Assembly (NCBI GenBank): GCA_029959085.1
Contig: JARWIR010000212.1
Coordinates: 10,001 to 74,000 of the forward strand
DNA length: 64,000 nucleotides
Source of the DNA: Nemophila menziesii
Lineage: Eukaryota; Streptophyta; Magnoliopsida; Boraginales; Hydrophyllaceae
Direction: 5' to 3'
The notes under the pieces are model-generated. The model saw only the letters and a program-made list of their open reading frames with translations. It searched no databases and was not told the DNA's origin. This document shows positions 49,396-63,004 of this stretch, one piece after another (the first letter of the stretch is position 1; every line of letters begins with the position of its first letter). A program made the position numbers and the translations under genes.

Positions 49396-52300
49396 TCACT
49401 TGAAAACACAAAAGAGGCTCCCAAATGATCCATAAAAAGCGCCAAAAACCCCTGAAGACCCCAACAGAACCCCCAGAAACCCCGAAATAACCCCACAGAA
49501 CCCCTCGAAACGTCTAAAAACCCCCGGAAAGCACCCAAGGGGCCTAAAAGACCCCTTGAAAAGCCCCCAATATCCCCAAAAACGCCCAAAAATACGTTTC
49601 AGGACCGTCAAAAAGCACTTTGGAGACCCTTCCAAAACGCCTCGGAACCCCCTAACGACCCCCGAAAACCCTGGCACCCCCCTCAAAAACCCGTAAAAAG
49701 GCCGACGAAGCCCTGAAATCCCGAAAAAAGGACGATTAAAAAAGTCCGAAAAATCACTTGAAAACACAAAAGAGGCTCCCAAATGACCCATAAAAAGCGC
49801 CAAAAACCCCTGAAGACCCCAACAGAACCCCCAGAAACCCCGAAATAACCCCACAGAACCCCTCGAAACGTCTAAAAACCCCCGGAAAGCACCCAAGGGG
49901 CCTAAAAGACCCCTTGAAAAGCCCCCAACATCCCCAAAAACGCCCAAAAATACGTTTCAGGACCGTCAAAAAGCACTTTGGAGACCCTTCCAAAACGCCT
50001 CGGAACCCCCTAACGACCCCCGAAAACCCTGGCACCCCCCTCAAAAACCCGTAAAAAGCCCGACGAAGCCCTGAAATCCCGAAAAAAGGACGATTAAAAA
50101 AGTCCGAAAAATCACTTGAAAACACAAAAGAGGCTCCCAAATGACCCATAAAAAGCGCCAAAAACCCCTGAAGACCCCAACAGAACCCCCAGAAACCCCG
50201 AAATAACCCCACAGAACCCCTCGAAACGTCTAAAAACCCCCGGAAAGCACCCAAGGGGCCTAAAAGACCCCTTGAAAAGCCCCCAATATCCCCCAAAAAC
50301 GCCCAAAAATACGTTTAAGGACCGTCAAAAAGCACTTTGGAGACCCTTCCAAAACGCCTCGGAACCCCCTAACGACCCCCGAAAACCCTGGCACCCCCCT
50401 CAAAAACCCGTAAAAAGCCCGACGAAGCCCTGAAATCCCGAAAAAAGGACGATTAAAAAAGTCCAAAAAATCACTTGAAAACACAAAAGAGGCTCCCAAA
50501 TGACCCATAAAAAGCGCCAAAAACCCCTAAAGACCCCAACAGAACCCCCAGAAACCCCGAAATAACCCCACAGAACACCTCGAAACGTCTAAAAACCCCC
50601 GGAAAGCACCCAAGGGGCCTAAAAGACCCCTTGAAAAGCCCCCAATATCCCCAAAAACGCCCAAAAATACGTTTAAGGACCGTCAAAAAGCACTTTGGAG
50701 ACCCTTCCAAAACGCCTCGGAACCCCCTAACGACCCCCGAAAACCCTGGCACCCCCCTCAAAAACCCGTAAAAAGCCCGACGAAGCCCTGAAATCCCGAA
50801 AAAAGGACGATTAAAAAAGTCCGAAAAATCACTTGAAAACACAAAAGAGGCTCCCAAATGACCCATAAAAAGCGCCAAAAACCCCTGAAGACCCCAACAG
50901 AACCCCCAGAAACCCCGAAATAACCCCACAGAACCCCTCGAAACGTCTAAAAACCCCCGGAAAGCACCCAAGGGGCCTAAAAGACCCCTTGAAAAGCCCC
51001 CAATATCCCCAAAAACGCCCAATAATACGTTTCAGGACCGTCAAAAAGCACTTTGGAGACCCTTCCAAAACCCCTCGGAACCCCCTAACGACCCCCGAAA
51101 ACCCTGGCACCCCCCTCAAAAACCCGTAAAAAGCCCGACGAAGCCCTGAAATCCCGAAAAAAGGACGATTAAAAAAGTCCGAAAAATCACTTGAAAACAC
51201 AAAAGAGGCTCCCAAATGATCCATAAAAAGCGCCAAAAACCCCTGAAGACCCCAACAGAACCCCCAGAAACCCCGAAATAACCCCACAGAACCCCTCGAA
51301 ACGTCTAAAAACCCCCGGAAAGCACCCAAGGGGCCTAAAAGACCCCTTGAAAAGCCCCCAATATCCCCAAAAACGCCCAAAAATACGTTTCAGGACCGTA
51401 AAAAAGCACTTTGGAGACCCTACCAAAACCCCTCGGAACCCCTAACGACCCCCGAAAACCCTGGCACCCCCCTCAAAAACCCGTAAAAAGCCCGACGAAG
51501 CCCTGAAATCCCGAAAAAATTACGATTAAAAAAGTCCGAAAAATCACTTGAAAACACAAAAGAGGCTCCCAAATGACCCATAAAAAGCGCCAAAAACCCC
51601 TAAAGACCCCAGCAGAACCCCCAGAAACCCCGAAATAACCCCACAGAACCCCTCGAAACGTCTAAAAACCCCCGGAAAGCACCCAAGGGGCCTAAAAGAC
51701 CCCTTGAAAAGCCCCCAATATCCCCAAAAACGCCCAAAAATACGTTTAAGGACCGTCAAAAAGCACTTTGGAGACCCTTCCAAAACCCCTCGGAACCCCC
51801 TAACGACCCCCGAAAACCCTGGCACCCCCCTCAAAAACCCGTAAAAAGCCCGACGAAGCCCTGAAATCCCGAAAAAAGGACGATTAAAAAAGTCCGAAAA
51901 ATCACTTGAAAACACAAAAGAGGCTCCCAAATGATCCATGAAAAGCGCCAAAAACCCCTGAAGACCCCAACAGAACCCCCAGAAACCCCGAAATAACCCC
52001 ACAGAACCCCTCGAAACGTCTAAAAACCCCCGGAAAGCACCCAAGGGGCCTAAAAGACCCCTTGAAAAGCCCCCAAAATCCCCCAAAAACGCCCAAAAAT
52101 ACGTTTCAGGACCGTCAAAAAGCACTTTGGAGACCCTTCCAAAACGCCTCGAAACCCCCTAACGACCCCCGAAAACCCTGGCACCCCCCTCAAAAACCCG
52201 TAAAAAGCCCGACGAAGCCCTGAAATCCCGAAAAAAGGACGATTAAAAAAGTCCGAAAAATCACTTGAAAACACAAAAGAGGCTCCCAAATGACCCATAA

Positions 52301-53692
52301 AAAGCGCCAAAAACCCCTGAAGACCCCAACAGAACCCCCAGAAACCCCGAAATAACCCCACAGAACCCCTCGAAACGTCTAAAAACCCCCGGAAAGCACC
52401 CAAGGGGCCTAAAAGACCCCTTGAAAAGCCCCCAATATCCCCAAAAACGCCCAAAAATACGTTGAAGGACCGTCAAAAAGCACTTTGGAGACCCTTCCAA
52501 AACGCCTCGGAACCCCCTAACGACCCCCGAAAACCCTGGCACCCCCCTCAAAAACCCGTAAAAAGCCCGACGAAGCCCTGAAATCCCGAAAAAAGGACGA
52601 TTAAAAAAGTCCGAAAAATCACTTGAAAACTTAAAAGAGGGTCCCAAAAGACCCATAAAAAGCGCCAAAAACCCCTGAAGACCCCAACAGAACCCCCAGA
52701 AACCCCGAAATAACCCCACAGAACCCCTCGAAACGTCTAAAAACCCCCGGAAAGCACCCAAGGGGCCTAAAAGACCCCTTGAAAAGCCCCCAATATCCCC
52801 AAAAACGCCCAAAAATACGTTTAAGGACCGTCAAAAAGCACTTTGGAGACCCTTCCAAAACCCCTCGGAACCCCCTAACGACCCCCGAAAACCCTGGCAC
52901 CCCCCTCAAAAACCCGTAAAAAGCCCGACGAAGCCCTGAAATCCCGAAAAAAGGACGATTAAAAAAGTCCGAAAAATCACTTGAAAACTCAAAAGAGGAT
53001 CCCAAATGACCCATAAAAAGCGCCAAAAACCCCTGAAGACCCCAACAGAACCCCCAGAAACCCCGAAATAACCCCACAGAACCCCTCGAAACGTCTAAAA
53101 ACCCCCGGAAAGCACCCAAGGGGCCTAAAAGACCCCTTGAAAAGCCCCCAATATCCCCAAAAACGCCCAAAAATACGTTTAAGGACCGTCAAAAAGCACT
53201 TTGGAGACCCTTCCAAAACGCCTCGGAACCCCCTAACGACCCCCGAAAACCCTGGCACCCCTCTCAAAAACCCCTAAAAAGCCCGACGAAGCCCTGAAAT
53301 CCCGAAAAAAGGACGATTAAAAAAGTCCGAAAAATCACTTGAAAACACAAAAGAGGCTCCCAAATGACCCATAAAAAGCGCCAAAAACCCCTAAAGACCC
53401 CAACAGAACCCCCAAAAACCCCGAAATAACCCCACAGAACCCCTCGAAACGTCTAAAAACCCCCGGAAAGCACCCAAGGGGCCTAAAAGACCCCTTGAAA
53501 AGCCCCCAATATCCCCAAAAACGCCCAAAAATACGTTTAAGGACCGTAAAAAAGCACTTTGGAGACCCTACCAAAACGCCTCGGAACCCCCTAACGACCC
53601 CCGAAAACCCTGGCACCCCCCTCAAAAACCCGTAAAAAGCCCGACGAAGCCCTGAAATCCCGAAAAAAGGACAATTAAAAAAGTCCGAAAAA
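49396..53692. repeat. 12-mer HOR, copy 2 (4,297 bp)
   Basis: This is a near-identical repeat of 45099-49395, sharing all the private markers listed for copy 1. Differences I can see are few: GTTGAAGG near 52461 instead of GTTTAAGG, a change in the eighth-to-ninth unit region giving a Lys-to-Gln difference in the shadow frame, and GGACAATT at the end of 53335 instead of GGTCAATT. The small number of differences over 4.3 kb makes this one of the most recent duplications in the window, unless the assembler created it. Confidence 0.88.
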
Positions 53693-56600
53693 TCACTTGA
53701 AAACACAAAAGAGGCTCCCAAATGATCCATAAAAAGCGCCAAAAACCCCTGAAGACCCCAACAGAACCCCCAGAAACCCCGAAATAACCCCACAGAACCC
53801 CTCGAAACGTCTAAAAACCCCCGGAAAGCACCCAAGGGGCCTAAAAGACCCCTTGAAAAGCCCCCAATATCCCCAAAAACGCCCAAAAATACGTTTCAGG
53901 ACCGTCAAAAAGCACTTTGGAGACCCTTCCAAAACGCCTCGGAACCCCCTAACGACCCCCGAAAACCCTGGCACCCCCCTCAAAAACCCGTAAAAAGCCC
54001 GACGAAGCCCTGAAATCCCGAAAAAAGGACGATTAAAAAAGTCCGAAAAATCACTTGAAAACACAAAAGAGGCTCCCAAATGACCCATAAAAAGCGCCAA
54101 AAACCCCTGAAGACCCCAACAGAACCCCCAGAAACCCCGAAATAACCCCACAGAACCCCTCGAAACGTCTAAAAACCCCCGGAAAGCACCCAAGGGGCCT
54201 AAAAGACCCCTTGAAAAGCCCCCAATATCCCCAAAAACGCCCAAAAATACGTTTCAGGACCGTCAAAAAGCACTTTGGAGACCCTTCCAAAACGCCTCGG
54301 AACCCCCTAACGACCCCCGAAAACCCTGGCACCCCCCTCAAAAACCCGTAAAAAGCCCGACGAAGCCCTGAAATCCCGAAAAAAGGACGATTAAAAAAGT
54401 CCGAAAAATCACTTGAAAACACAAAAGAGGCTCCCAAATGATCCATAAAAAGCGCCAAAAACCCCTAAAAACCCCAACAGAACCCCCAGAAACCCCGAAA
54501 TAACCCCACAGAACCCCTCGAAACGTCTAAAAACCCCCGGAAAGCACCCAATGGGCCTAAAAGACCCCTTGAAAAGCCCCCAATATCCCCCAAAAACGCC
54601 CAAAAATACGTTTAAGGACCGTCAAAAAGCACTTTGGAGACCCTTCCAAAACGCCTCGGAACCCCCTAACGACCCCCGAAAACCATGGCACCCCCCTCAA
54701 AAACCCGTAAAAAGCCCGACGAAGCCCTGAAATCCCGAAAAAAGGACGATTAAAAAAGTCCAAAAAATCACTTGAAAACACAAAAGAGGCTCCCAAATGA
54801 CCCATAAAAAGCGCCAAAAACCCCTAAAGACCCCAACAGAACCCCCAGAAACCCCGAAATAACCCCACAGAACCCCTCGAAACGTCTAAAAACCCCCGGA
54901 AAGCACCCAAGGGGCCTAAAAGACCCCTTGAAAAGCCCCCAATATCCCCAAAAACGCCCAAAAATACGTTTAAGGACCGTCAAAAAGCACTTTGGAGACC
55001 CTTCCAAAACGCCTCGGAACCCCCTAACGACCCCCGAAAACCCTGGCACCCCCCTCAAAAACCCGTAAAAAGCCCGACGAAGCCCTGAAATCCCGAAAAA
55101 AGGACGATTAAAAAAGTCCGAAAAATCCCTTGAAAACACAAAAGAGGCTCCCAAATGACCCATAAAAAGCGCCAAAAACCCCTGAAGACCCCAACAGAAC
55201 CCCCAGAAACCCCGAAATAACCCCACAGAACCCCTCGAAACGTCTAAAAACCCCCGGAAAGCACCCAAGGGGCCTAAAAGACCCCTTGAAAAGCCCCCAA
55301 TATCCCCAAAAACGCCCAAAAATACGTTTCAGGACCGTAAAAAAGCACTTTGGAGACCCTACCAAAACCCCTCGGAACCCCTAACGACCCCCGAAAACCC
55401 TGGCACCCCCCTCAAAAACCCGTAAAAAGCCCGACGAAGCCCTGAAATCCCGAAAAAAGGACGATTAAAAAAGTCCGAAAAATCCCTTGAAAACACAAAA
55501 GAGGCTCCCAAATGACCCAAAAAAAGCGCCAAAAACCCCTGAAGACCCCAGCAGAACCCCCAGAAACCCCGAAATAACCCCACAGAACCCCTCGAAACGT
55601 CTAAAAACCCCCGGAAAGCACCCAAGGGGCCTAAAAGACCCCTTGAAAAGCCCCCAATATCCCCAAAAACGCCCAAAAATACGTTTCAGGACCGTCAAAA
55701 AGCACTTTGGAGACCCTTCCAAAACGCCTCGGAACCCCCTAACGACCCCCGAAAACCCTGGCACCCCCCTCAAAAACCCGTAAAAAGGCCGACGAAGCCC
55801 TGAAATCCCGAAAAAAGGACGATTAAAAAAGTCCGAAAAATCACTTGAAAACACAAAAGAGGCTCCCAAATGACCCATAAAAAGCGCCAAAAACCCTTGA
55901 AGACCCCAACAGAACCCCCAGAAACCCCGAAATAACCCCACAGAACCCCTCGAAACGTCTAAAAACCCCCGGAAAGCACCCAAGGGGCCTAAAAGACCCC
56001 TTGAAAAGCCCCCAATATCCCCCAAAAACGCCCAAAAATACGTTTAAGGACCGTCAAAAAGCACTTTGGAGACCCTTCCAAAACGCCTCGGAACCCCCTA
56101 ACGACCCCCGAAAACCCTGGCACCCCCCTCAAAAACCCGTAAAAAGCCCGACGAAGCCCTGAAATACCGAAAAAAGGACGATTAAAAAAGTCCAAAAAAT
56201 CACTTGAAAACACAAAAGAGGCTCCCAAATGACCCATAAAAAGCGCCAAAAACCCCTAAAGACCCCAACAGAACCCCCAGAAACCCTGAAATAACCCCAC
56301 AGAACACCTCGAAACGTCTAAAAACCCCCGGAAAGCACCCAAGGGGCCTAAAAGACCCCTTGAAAAGCCCCCAATATCCCCCAAAAACGCCCAAAAATAC
56401 GTTTAAGGACCGTCAAAAAGCACTTTGGAGACCCTTCCAAAACGCCTCGGAACCCCCTAACGACCCCCGAAAACCCTGGCACCCCCCTCAAAAACCCGTA
56501 AAAAGCCCGACGAAGCCCTGAAATCCCGAAAAAAGGACGATTAAAAAAGTCCAAAAAATCACTTGAAAACACAAAAGAGGCTCCCAAATGACCCATAAAA

Positions 56601-57273
56601 AGCGCCAAAAACCCCTAAAGACCCCAACAGAACCCCCAGAAACCCCGAAATAACCCCACAGAACACCTCGAAACGTCTAAAAACCCCCGGAAAGCACCCA
56701 AGGGGCCTAAAAGACCCCTTGAAAAGCCCCCAATATCCCCAAAAACGCCCAAAAATACGTTTAAGGACCGTCAAAAAGCACTTTGGAGACCCTTCCAAAA
56801 CGCCTCGGAACCCCCTAACGACCCCCGAAAACCCTGGCACCCCCCTCAAAAACCCGTAAAAAGCCCGACGAAGCCCTGAAATCCCGAAAAAAGGACGATT
56901 AAAAAAGTCCGAAAAATCACTTGAAAACACAAAAGAGGCTCCCAAATGACCCATAAAAAGCGCCAAAAACCCCTGAAGACCCCAACAGAACCCCCAGAAA
57001 CCCCGAAATAACCCCACAGAACCCCTCGAAACGTCTAAAAACCCCCGGAAAGCACCCAAGGGGCCTAAAAGACCCCTTGAAAAGCCCCCAATATCCCCAA
57101 AAACGCCCAAAAATACGTTTCAGGACCGTAAAAAAGCACTTTGGAGACCCTACCAAAACCCCTCGGAACCCCTAACGACCCCCGAAAACCCTGGCACCCC
57201 CCTCAAAAACCCGTAAAAAGCCCGACGAAGCCCTGAAATCCCGAAAAAAGGACGATTAAAAAAGTCCGAAAAA
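53693..57273. repeat. Ten monomers, partly a copy of 29350-31857
   Basis: Units 54051, 54409, 54768, 55126, 55483, 55841 and 56200 match 29350, 29708, 30067, 30425, 30782, 31140 and 31499 with a constant shift of 24,701 bp. Shared markers are CCCAATGGGCC (29708/54409), TCCCTTG starts (30425/55126 and 30782/55483), AACCCTTGAAG (31140/55841) and AAATACCG. Private to this copy are AACCATGGCAC in 54409 and ATGACCCAAAAAAAG in 55483. Two adjacent 359-bp units follow each other at 55841 and 56200. Units 56559 and 56917 are a GAACACCTCG unit and a 357-bp class unit. Confidence 0.82.
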
Positions 57274-59064
57274 TCACTTGAAAACACAAAAGAGGCTCCC
57301 AAATGACCCATAAAAAGCGCCAAAAACCCCTAAAGACCCCAGCAGAACCCCCAGAAACCCCGAAATAACCCCACAGAACCCCTCGAAACGTCTAAAAACC
57401 CCCGGAAAGCACCCAAGGGGCCTAAAAGACCCCTTGAAAAGCCCCCAATATCCCCAAAAACGCCCAAAAATACGTTTAAGGACCGTCAAAAAGCACTTTG
57501 GAGACCCTTCCAAAACCCCTCGGAACCCCCTAACGACCCCCGAAAACCCTGGCACCCCCCTCAAAAACCCGTAAAAAGCCCGACGAAGCCCTGAAATCCC
57601 GAAAAAAGGACGATTAAAAAAGTCCGAAAAATCACTTGAAAACACAAAAGAGGCTCCCAAATGATCCATGAAAAGCGCCAAAAACCCCTGAAGACCCCAA
57701 CAGAACCCCCAGAAACCCCGAAATAACCCCAAAGAACCCCTCGAAACGTCTAAAAACCCCCGGAAAGCACCCAAGGGGCCTAAAAGACCCCTTGAAAAGC
57801 CCCCAAAATCCCCCAAAAACGCCCAAAAATACGTTTCAGGACCGTCAAAAAGCACTTTGGAGACCCTTCCAAAACGCCTCGGAACCCCCTAACGACCCCC
57901 GAAAACCCTGGCACCCCCCTCAAAAACCCGTAAAAAGCCCGACGAAGCCCTGAAATCCCGAAAAAAGGACGATTAAAAAAGTCCGAAAAATCACTTAAAA
58001 ACACAAAAGAGGCTCCCAAATGACCCATAAAAAGCGCCAAAAACCCCTGAAGACCCCAACAGAACCCCCAGAAACCCCGAAATAACCCCACAGAACCCCT
58101 CGAAACGTCTAAAAACCCCCGGAAAGCACCCAAGGGGCCTAAAAGACCCCTTGAAAAGCCCCCAATATCCCCAAAAACGCCCAAAAATACGTTTAAGGAC
58201 CGTCAAAAAGCACTTTGGAGACCCTTCCAAAACGCCTCGGAACCCCCTAACGACCCCCGAAAACCCTGGCACCCCCCTCAAAAACCCGTAAAAAGCCCGA
58301 CGAAGCCCTGAAATCCCGAAAAAAGGACGATTAAAAAAGTCCGAAAAATCACTTGAAAACTTAAAAGAGGCTCCCAAATGACCCATAAAAAGCGCCAAAA
58401 ACCCCTGAAGACCCCAACAGAACCCCCAGAAACCCCGAAATAACCCCACAGAACCCCTCGAAACGTCTAAAAACCCCCGGAAAGCACCCAAGGGGCCTAA
58501 AAGACCCCTTGAAAAGCCCCCAATATCCCCAAAAACGCCCAAAAATACGTTTAAGGACCGTCAAAAAGCACTTTGGAGACCCTACCAAAACCCCTCGGAA
58601 CCCCCTAACGACCCCCGAAAACCCTGGCACCCCCCTCAAAAACCCGTAAAAAGCCCGACGAAGCCCTGAAATCCCGAAAAAAGGACGATTAAAAAAGTCT
58701 GAAAAATCACTTGAAAACTCAAAAGAGGATCCCAAATGACCCATAAAAAGCGCCAAAAACCCCTGAAGACCCCAACAGAACCCCCAGAAACCCCGAAATA
58801 ACCCCACAGAACCCCTCGAAACGTCTAAAAACCCCCGGAAAGCACCCAAGGGGCCTAAAAGACCCCTTGAAAAGCCCCCAATATCCCCAAAAACGCCCAA
58901 AAATACGTTTAAGGACCGTCAAAAAGCACTTTGGAGACCCTTCCAAAACGCCTCGGAACCCCCTAACGACCCCCGGAAACCCTGGCACCCCCCTCAAAAA
59001 CCCCTAAAAAGCCCGACGAAGCCCTGAAATCCCGAAAAAAGGACGATTAAAAAAGTCCGAAAAA
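57274..59064. repeat. Third copy of a five-monomer module
   Basis: Units 57274, 57632, 57991, 58349 and 58707 repeat the order of 47247-49037 and 51544-53334 (CCAGCAG unit, AAAATCCCCC unit with CCATGAAAAG, generic unit, ACTTAAAAG unit, ACTCAAAAG/GGATCCC unit). The shift from 51544 is 5,730 bp. Shortened versions lacking internal units occur at 27560-28634 and 34360-35434. Private changes here include CCCAAAGAACC near 57729, CACTTAAAAAC at 57991, GTCTGAAAA near 58697 and CCCCCGGAAACCC near 58974. This copy is thus more divergent than the other two. Confidence 0.8.
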
Positions 59065-62000
59065 TCACTTGAAAACACAAAAGAGGCTCCCAAATGACCC
59101 ATGAAAAGCGCCAAAAACCCCTAAAGACCCCAACAGAACCCCCAGAAACCCCGAAATAACCCCACAGAACCCCTCGAAACGTCTAAAAACCCCCGGAAAG
59201 CACCCAAGGGGCCTAAAAGACCCCTTGAAAAGCCCCCAATATCCCCAAAAACGCCCAAAAATACGTTTAAGGACCGTAAAAAAGCACTTTGGAGACCCTA
59301 CCAAAACGCCTCGGAACCCCCTAACGACCCCCGAAAACCCTGGCACCCCCCTCAAAAACCCGTAAAAAGCCCGACGAAGCCCTGAAATCCCGAAAAAAGG
59401 ACAATTAAAAAAGTCCGAAAAATCACTTGAAAACACAAAAGAGGCTCCCAAATGATCCATAAAAAGCGCCAAAAACCCCTGAAGACCCCAACAGAACCCC
59501 CAGAAACCCCGAAATAACCCCACAGAACCCCTCGAAACGTCTAAAAACCCCCGGAAAGCACCCAAGGGGCCTAAAAGACCCCTTGAAAAGCCCCCAATAT
59601 CCCCAAAAACGCCCAAAAATACGTTTCAGGACCGTCAAAAAGCACTTTGGAGACCCTTCCAAAACGCCTCGGAACCCCCTAACGACCCCCGAAAACCCTG
59701 GCACCCCCCTCAAAAACCCGTAAAAAGGCCGACGAAGCCCTGAAATCCCGAAAAAAGGACGATTAAAAAAGTCCGAAAAATCACTTGAAAACACAAAAGA
59801 GGCTCCCAAATGACCCATAAAAAGCGCCAAAAACCCTTGAAGACCCCAACAGAACCCCCAGAAACCCCGAAATAACCCCACAGAACCCCTCGAAACGTCT
59901 AAAAACCCCCGGAAAGCACCCAAGGGGCCTAAAAGACCCCTTGAAAATCCCCCAATATCCCCAAAAACGCCCAAAAATACGTTTCAGGACCGTCAAAAAG
60001 CACTTTGGAGACCCTTCCAAAACGCCTCGGAACCCCCTAACGACCCCCGAAAACCCTGGCACCCCCCTCAAAAACCCGTAAAAAGCCCGACGAAGCCCTG
60101 AAATCCCGAAAAAAGGACAATTAAAAAAGTCCGAAAAATCACTTGAAAACACAAAAGAGGCTCCCAAATGATCCATAAAAAGCGCCAAAAACCCCTAAAA
60201 ACCCCAACAGAACCCCCAGAAACCCCGAAATAACCCCACAGAACCCCTCGAAACGTCTAAAAACCCCCGGAAAGCACCCAATGGGCCTAAAAGACCCCTT
60301 GAAAAGCCCCCAATATCCCCCAAAAACGCCCAAAAATACGTTTAAGGACCGTCAAAAAGCACTTTGGAGACCCTTCCAAAACGCCTCGGAACCCCCTAAC
60401 GACCCCCGAAAACCCTGGCACCCCCCTCAAAAACCCGTAAAAAGCCCGACGAAGCCCTGAAATCCCGAAAAAAGGACGATTAAAAAAGTCCAAAAAATCA
60501 CTTGAAAACACAAAAGAGGCTCCCAAATGACCCATAAAAAGCGCCAAAAACCCCTAAAGACCCCAACAGAACCCCCAGAAACCCCGAAATAACCCCACAG
60601 AACCCCTCGAAACGTCTAAAAACCCCCGGAAAGCACCCAAGGGGCCTAAAAGACCCCTTGAAAATCCCCCAATATCCCCAAAAACGCCCAAAAATACGTT
60701 TCAGGACCGTCAAAAAGCACTTTGGAGACCCTTCCAAAACCCCTCGGAACCCCCTAACGACCCCCGAAAACCCTGGCACCCCCCTCAAAAACCCGTAAAA
60801 AGCCCGACGAAGCCCTGAAATCCCGAAAAAAGGACGATTAAAAAAGTCCGAAAAATCACTTGAAAACTCAAAAGAGGATCCCAAATGACCCATAAAAAGC
60901 GCCAAAAACCCCTGAAGACCCCAACAGAACCCCCAGAAACCCCGAAATAACCCCACAGAACCCCTCGAAACGTCTAAAAACCCCCGGAAAGCACCCAAGG
61001 GGCCTAAAAGACCCCTTGAAAAGCCCCCAATATCCCCAAAAACGCCCAAAAATACGTTTAAGGACCGTCAAAAAGCACTTTGGAGACCCTTCCAAAACGC
61101 CTCGGAACCCCCTAACGACCCCCGAAAACCCTGGCACCCCTCTCAAAAACCCCTAAAAAGCCCGACGAAGCCCTGAAATCCCGAAAAAAGGACGATTAAA
61201 AAAGTCCGAAAAATCACTTGAAAACACAAAAGAGGCTCCCAAATGACCCATAAAAAGCGCCAAAAACCCCTAAAGACCCCAACAGAACCCCCAAAAACCC
61301 CGAAATAACCCCACAGAACCCCTCGAAACGTCTAAAAACCCCCGGAAAGCACCCAAGGGGCCTAAAAGACCCCTTGAAAAGCCCCCAATATCCCCAAAAA
61401 CGCCCAAAAATACGTTTAAGGACCGTAAAAAAGCACTTTGGAGACCCTACCAAAACGCCTCGGAACCCCCTAACGACCCCCGAAAACCCTGGCACCCCCC
61501 TCAAAAACCCGTAAAAAGCCCGACGAAGCCCTGAAATCCCGAAAAAAGGACAATTAAAAAAGTCCGAAAAATCACTTGAAAACACAAAAGAGGCTCCCAA
61601 ATGATCCATAAAAAGCGCCAAAAACCCCTGAAGACCCCAACAGAACCCCCAGAAACCCCGAAATAACCCCACAGAACCCCTCGAAACGTCTAAAAACCCC
61701 CGGAAAGCACCCAAGGGGCCTAAAAGACCCCTTGAAAAGCCCCCAATATCCCCAAAAACGCCCAAAAATACGTTTCAGGACCGTCAAAAAGCACTTTGGA
61801 GACCCTTCCAAAACGCCTCGGAACCCCCTAACGACCCCCGAAAACCCTGGCACCCCCCTCAAAAACCCGTAAAAAGGCCGACGAAGCCCTGAAATCCCGA
61901 AAAAAGGACGATTAAAAAAGTCCGAAAAATCACTTGAAAACACAAAAGAGGCTCCCAAATGACCCATAAAAAGCGCCAAAAACCCTTGAAGACCCCAACA

Positions 62001-63004
62001 GAACCCCCAGAAACCCCGAAATAACCCCACAGAACCCCTCGAAACGTCTAAAAACCCCCGGAAAGCACCCGAGGGGCCTAAAAGACCCCTTGAAAATCCC
62101 CCAATATCCCCAAAAAAGCCCAAAAATACGTTTCAGGACCGTCAAAAAGCACTTTGGAGACCCTTCCAAAACGCCTCGGAACCCCCTAACGACCCCCGAA
62201 AACCCTGGCACCCCCCTCAAAAACCCGTAAAAAGCCCGACGAAGCCCTGAAATCCCGAAAAAAGGACGATTAAAAAAGTCCGAAAAATCACTTGAAAACA
62301 CAAAAGAGGCTCCCAAATGATCCATAAAAAGCGCCAAAAACCCCTAAAAACCCCAACAGAACCCCCAGAAACCCCGAAATAACCCCACAGAACCCCTCGA
62401 AACGTCTAAAAACCCCCGGAAAGCACCCAATGGGCCTAAAAGACCCCTTGAAAAGCCCCCAATATCCCCCAAAAACGCCCAAAAATACGTTTAAGGACCG
62501 TCAAAAAGCACTTTGGAGACCCTTCCAAAACGCCTCGGAACCCCCTAACGACCCCCGAAAACCCTGGCACCCCCCTCAAAAACCCGTAAAAAGCCCGACG
62601 AAGCCCTGAAATCCCGAAAAAAGGACGATTAAAAAAGTCCAAAAAATCACTTGAAAACACAAAAGAGGCTCCCAAATGACCCATAAAAAGCGCCAAAAAC
62701 CCCTAAAGACCCCAACAGAACCCCCAGAAACCCCGAAATAACCCCACAGAACCCCTCGAAACGTCTAAAAACCCCCGGAAAGCACCCAAGGGGCCTAAAA
62801 GACCCCTTGAAAAGCCCCCAATATCCCCAAAAACGCCCAAAAATACGTTTAAGGACCGTCAAAAAGCACTTTGGAGACCCTTCCAAAACGCCTCGGAACC
62901 CCCTAACGACCCCCGAAAACCCTGGCACCCCCCTCAAAAACCCGTAAAAAGCCCGACGAAGCCCTGAAATCCCGAAAAAAGGACGATTAAAAAAGTCCGA
63001 AAAA
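59065..63004. repeat. 6-mer HOR of 2,149 bp, nearly two copies
   Basis: Units 59065, 59423, 59781, 60139 and 60498 recur at 61214, 61572, 61930, 62288 and 62647, each shifted by 2,149 bp. Shared markers are AACCCTTGAAG with GAAAATCCCCC in 59781/61930, and CCCAATGGGCC with a five-C run in 60139/62288. The sixth unit of the first copy (60856, ACTCAAAAG/GGATCCC with CTCTC) has no partner, because 63005 is a 357-bp class unit. Inside 60498/62647 the match ends midway: 60498 has GAAAATCCCCC and GTTTCAGG, and 62647 has GAAAAGCCCCC and GTTTAAGG. Confidence 0.8.

Noticed and set aside
55487..55783. A + strand open frame of 98 codons rich in Lys and Pro.
   Set aside because: It exists only because unit 55483 has ATGACCCAAAAAAAG instead of ATGACCCATAAAAAG, which removes a TAA stop. 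The same stretch is closed in the other monomers. The shorter + frames at 10906-11088 and 16988-17170 likewise depend on a single lost C or A.
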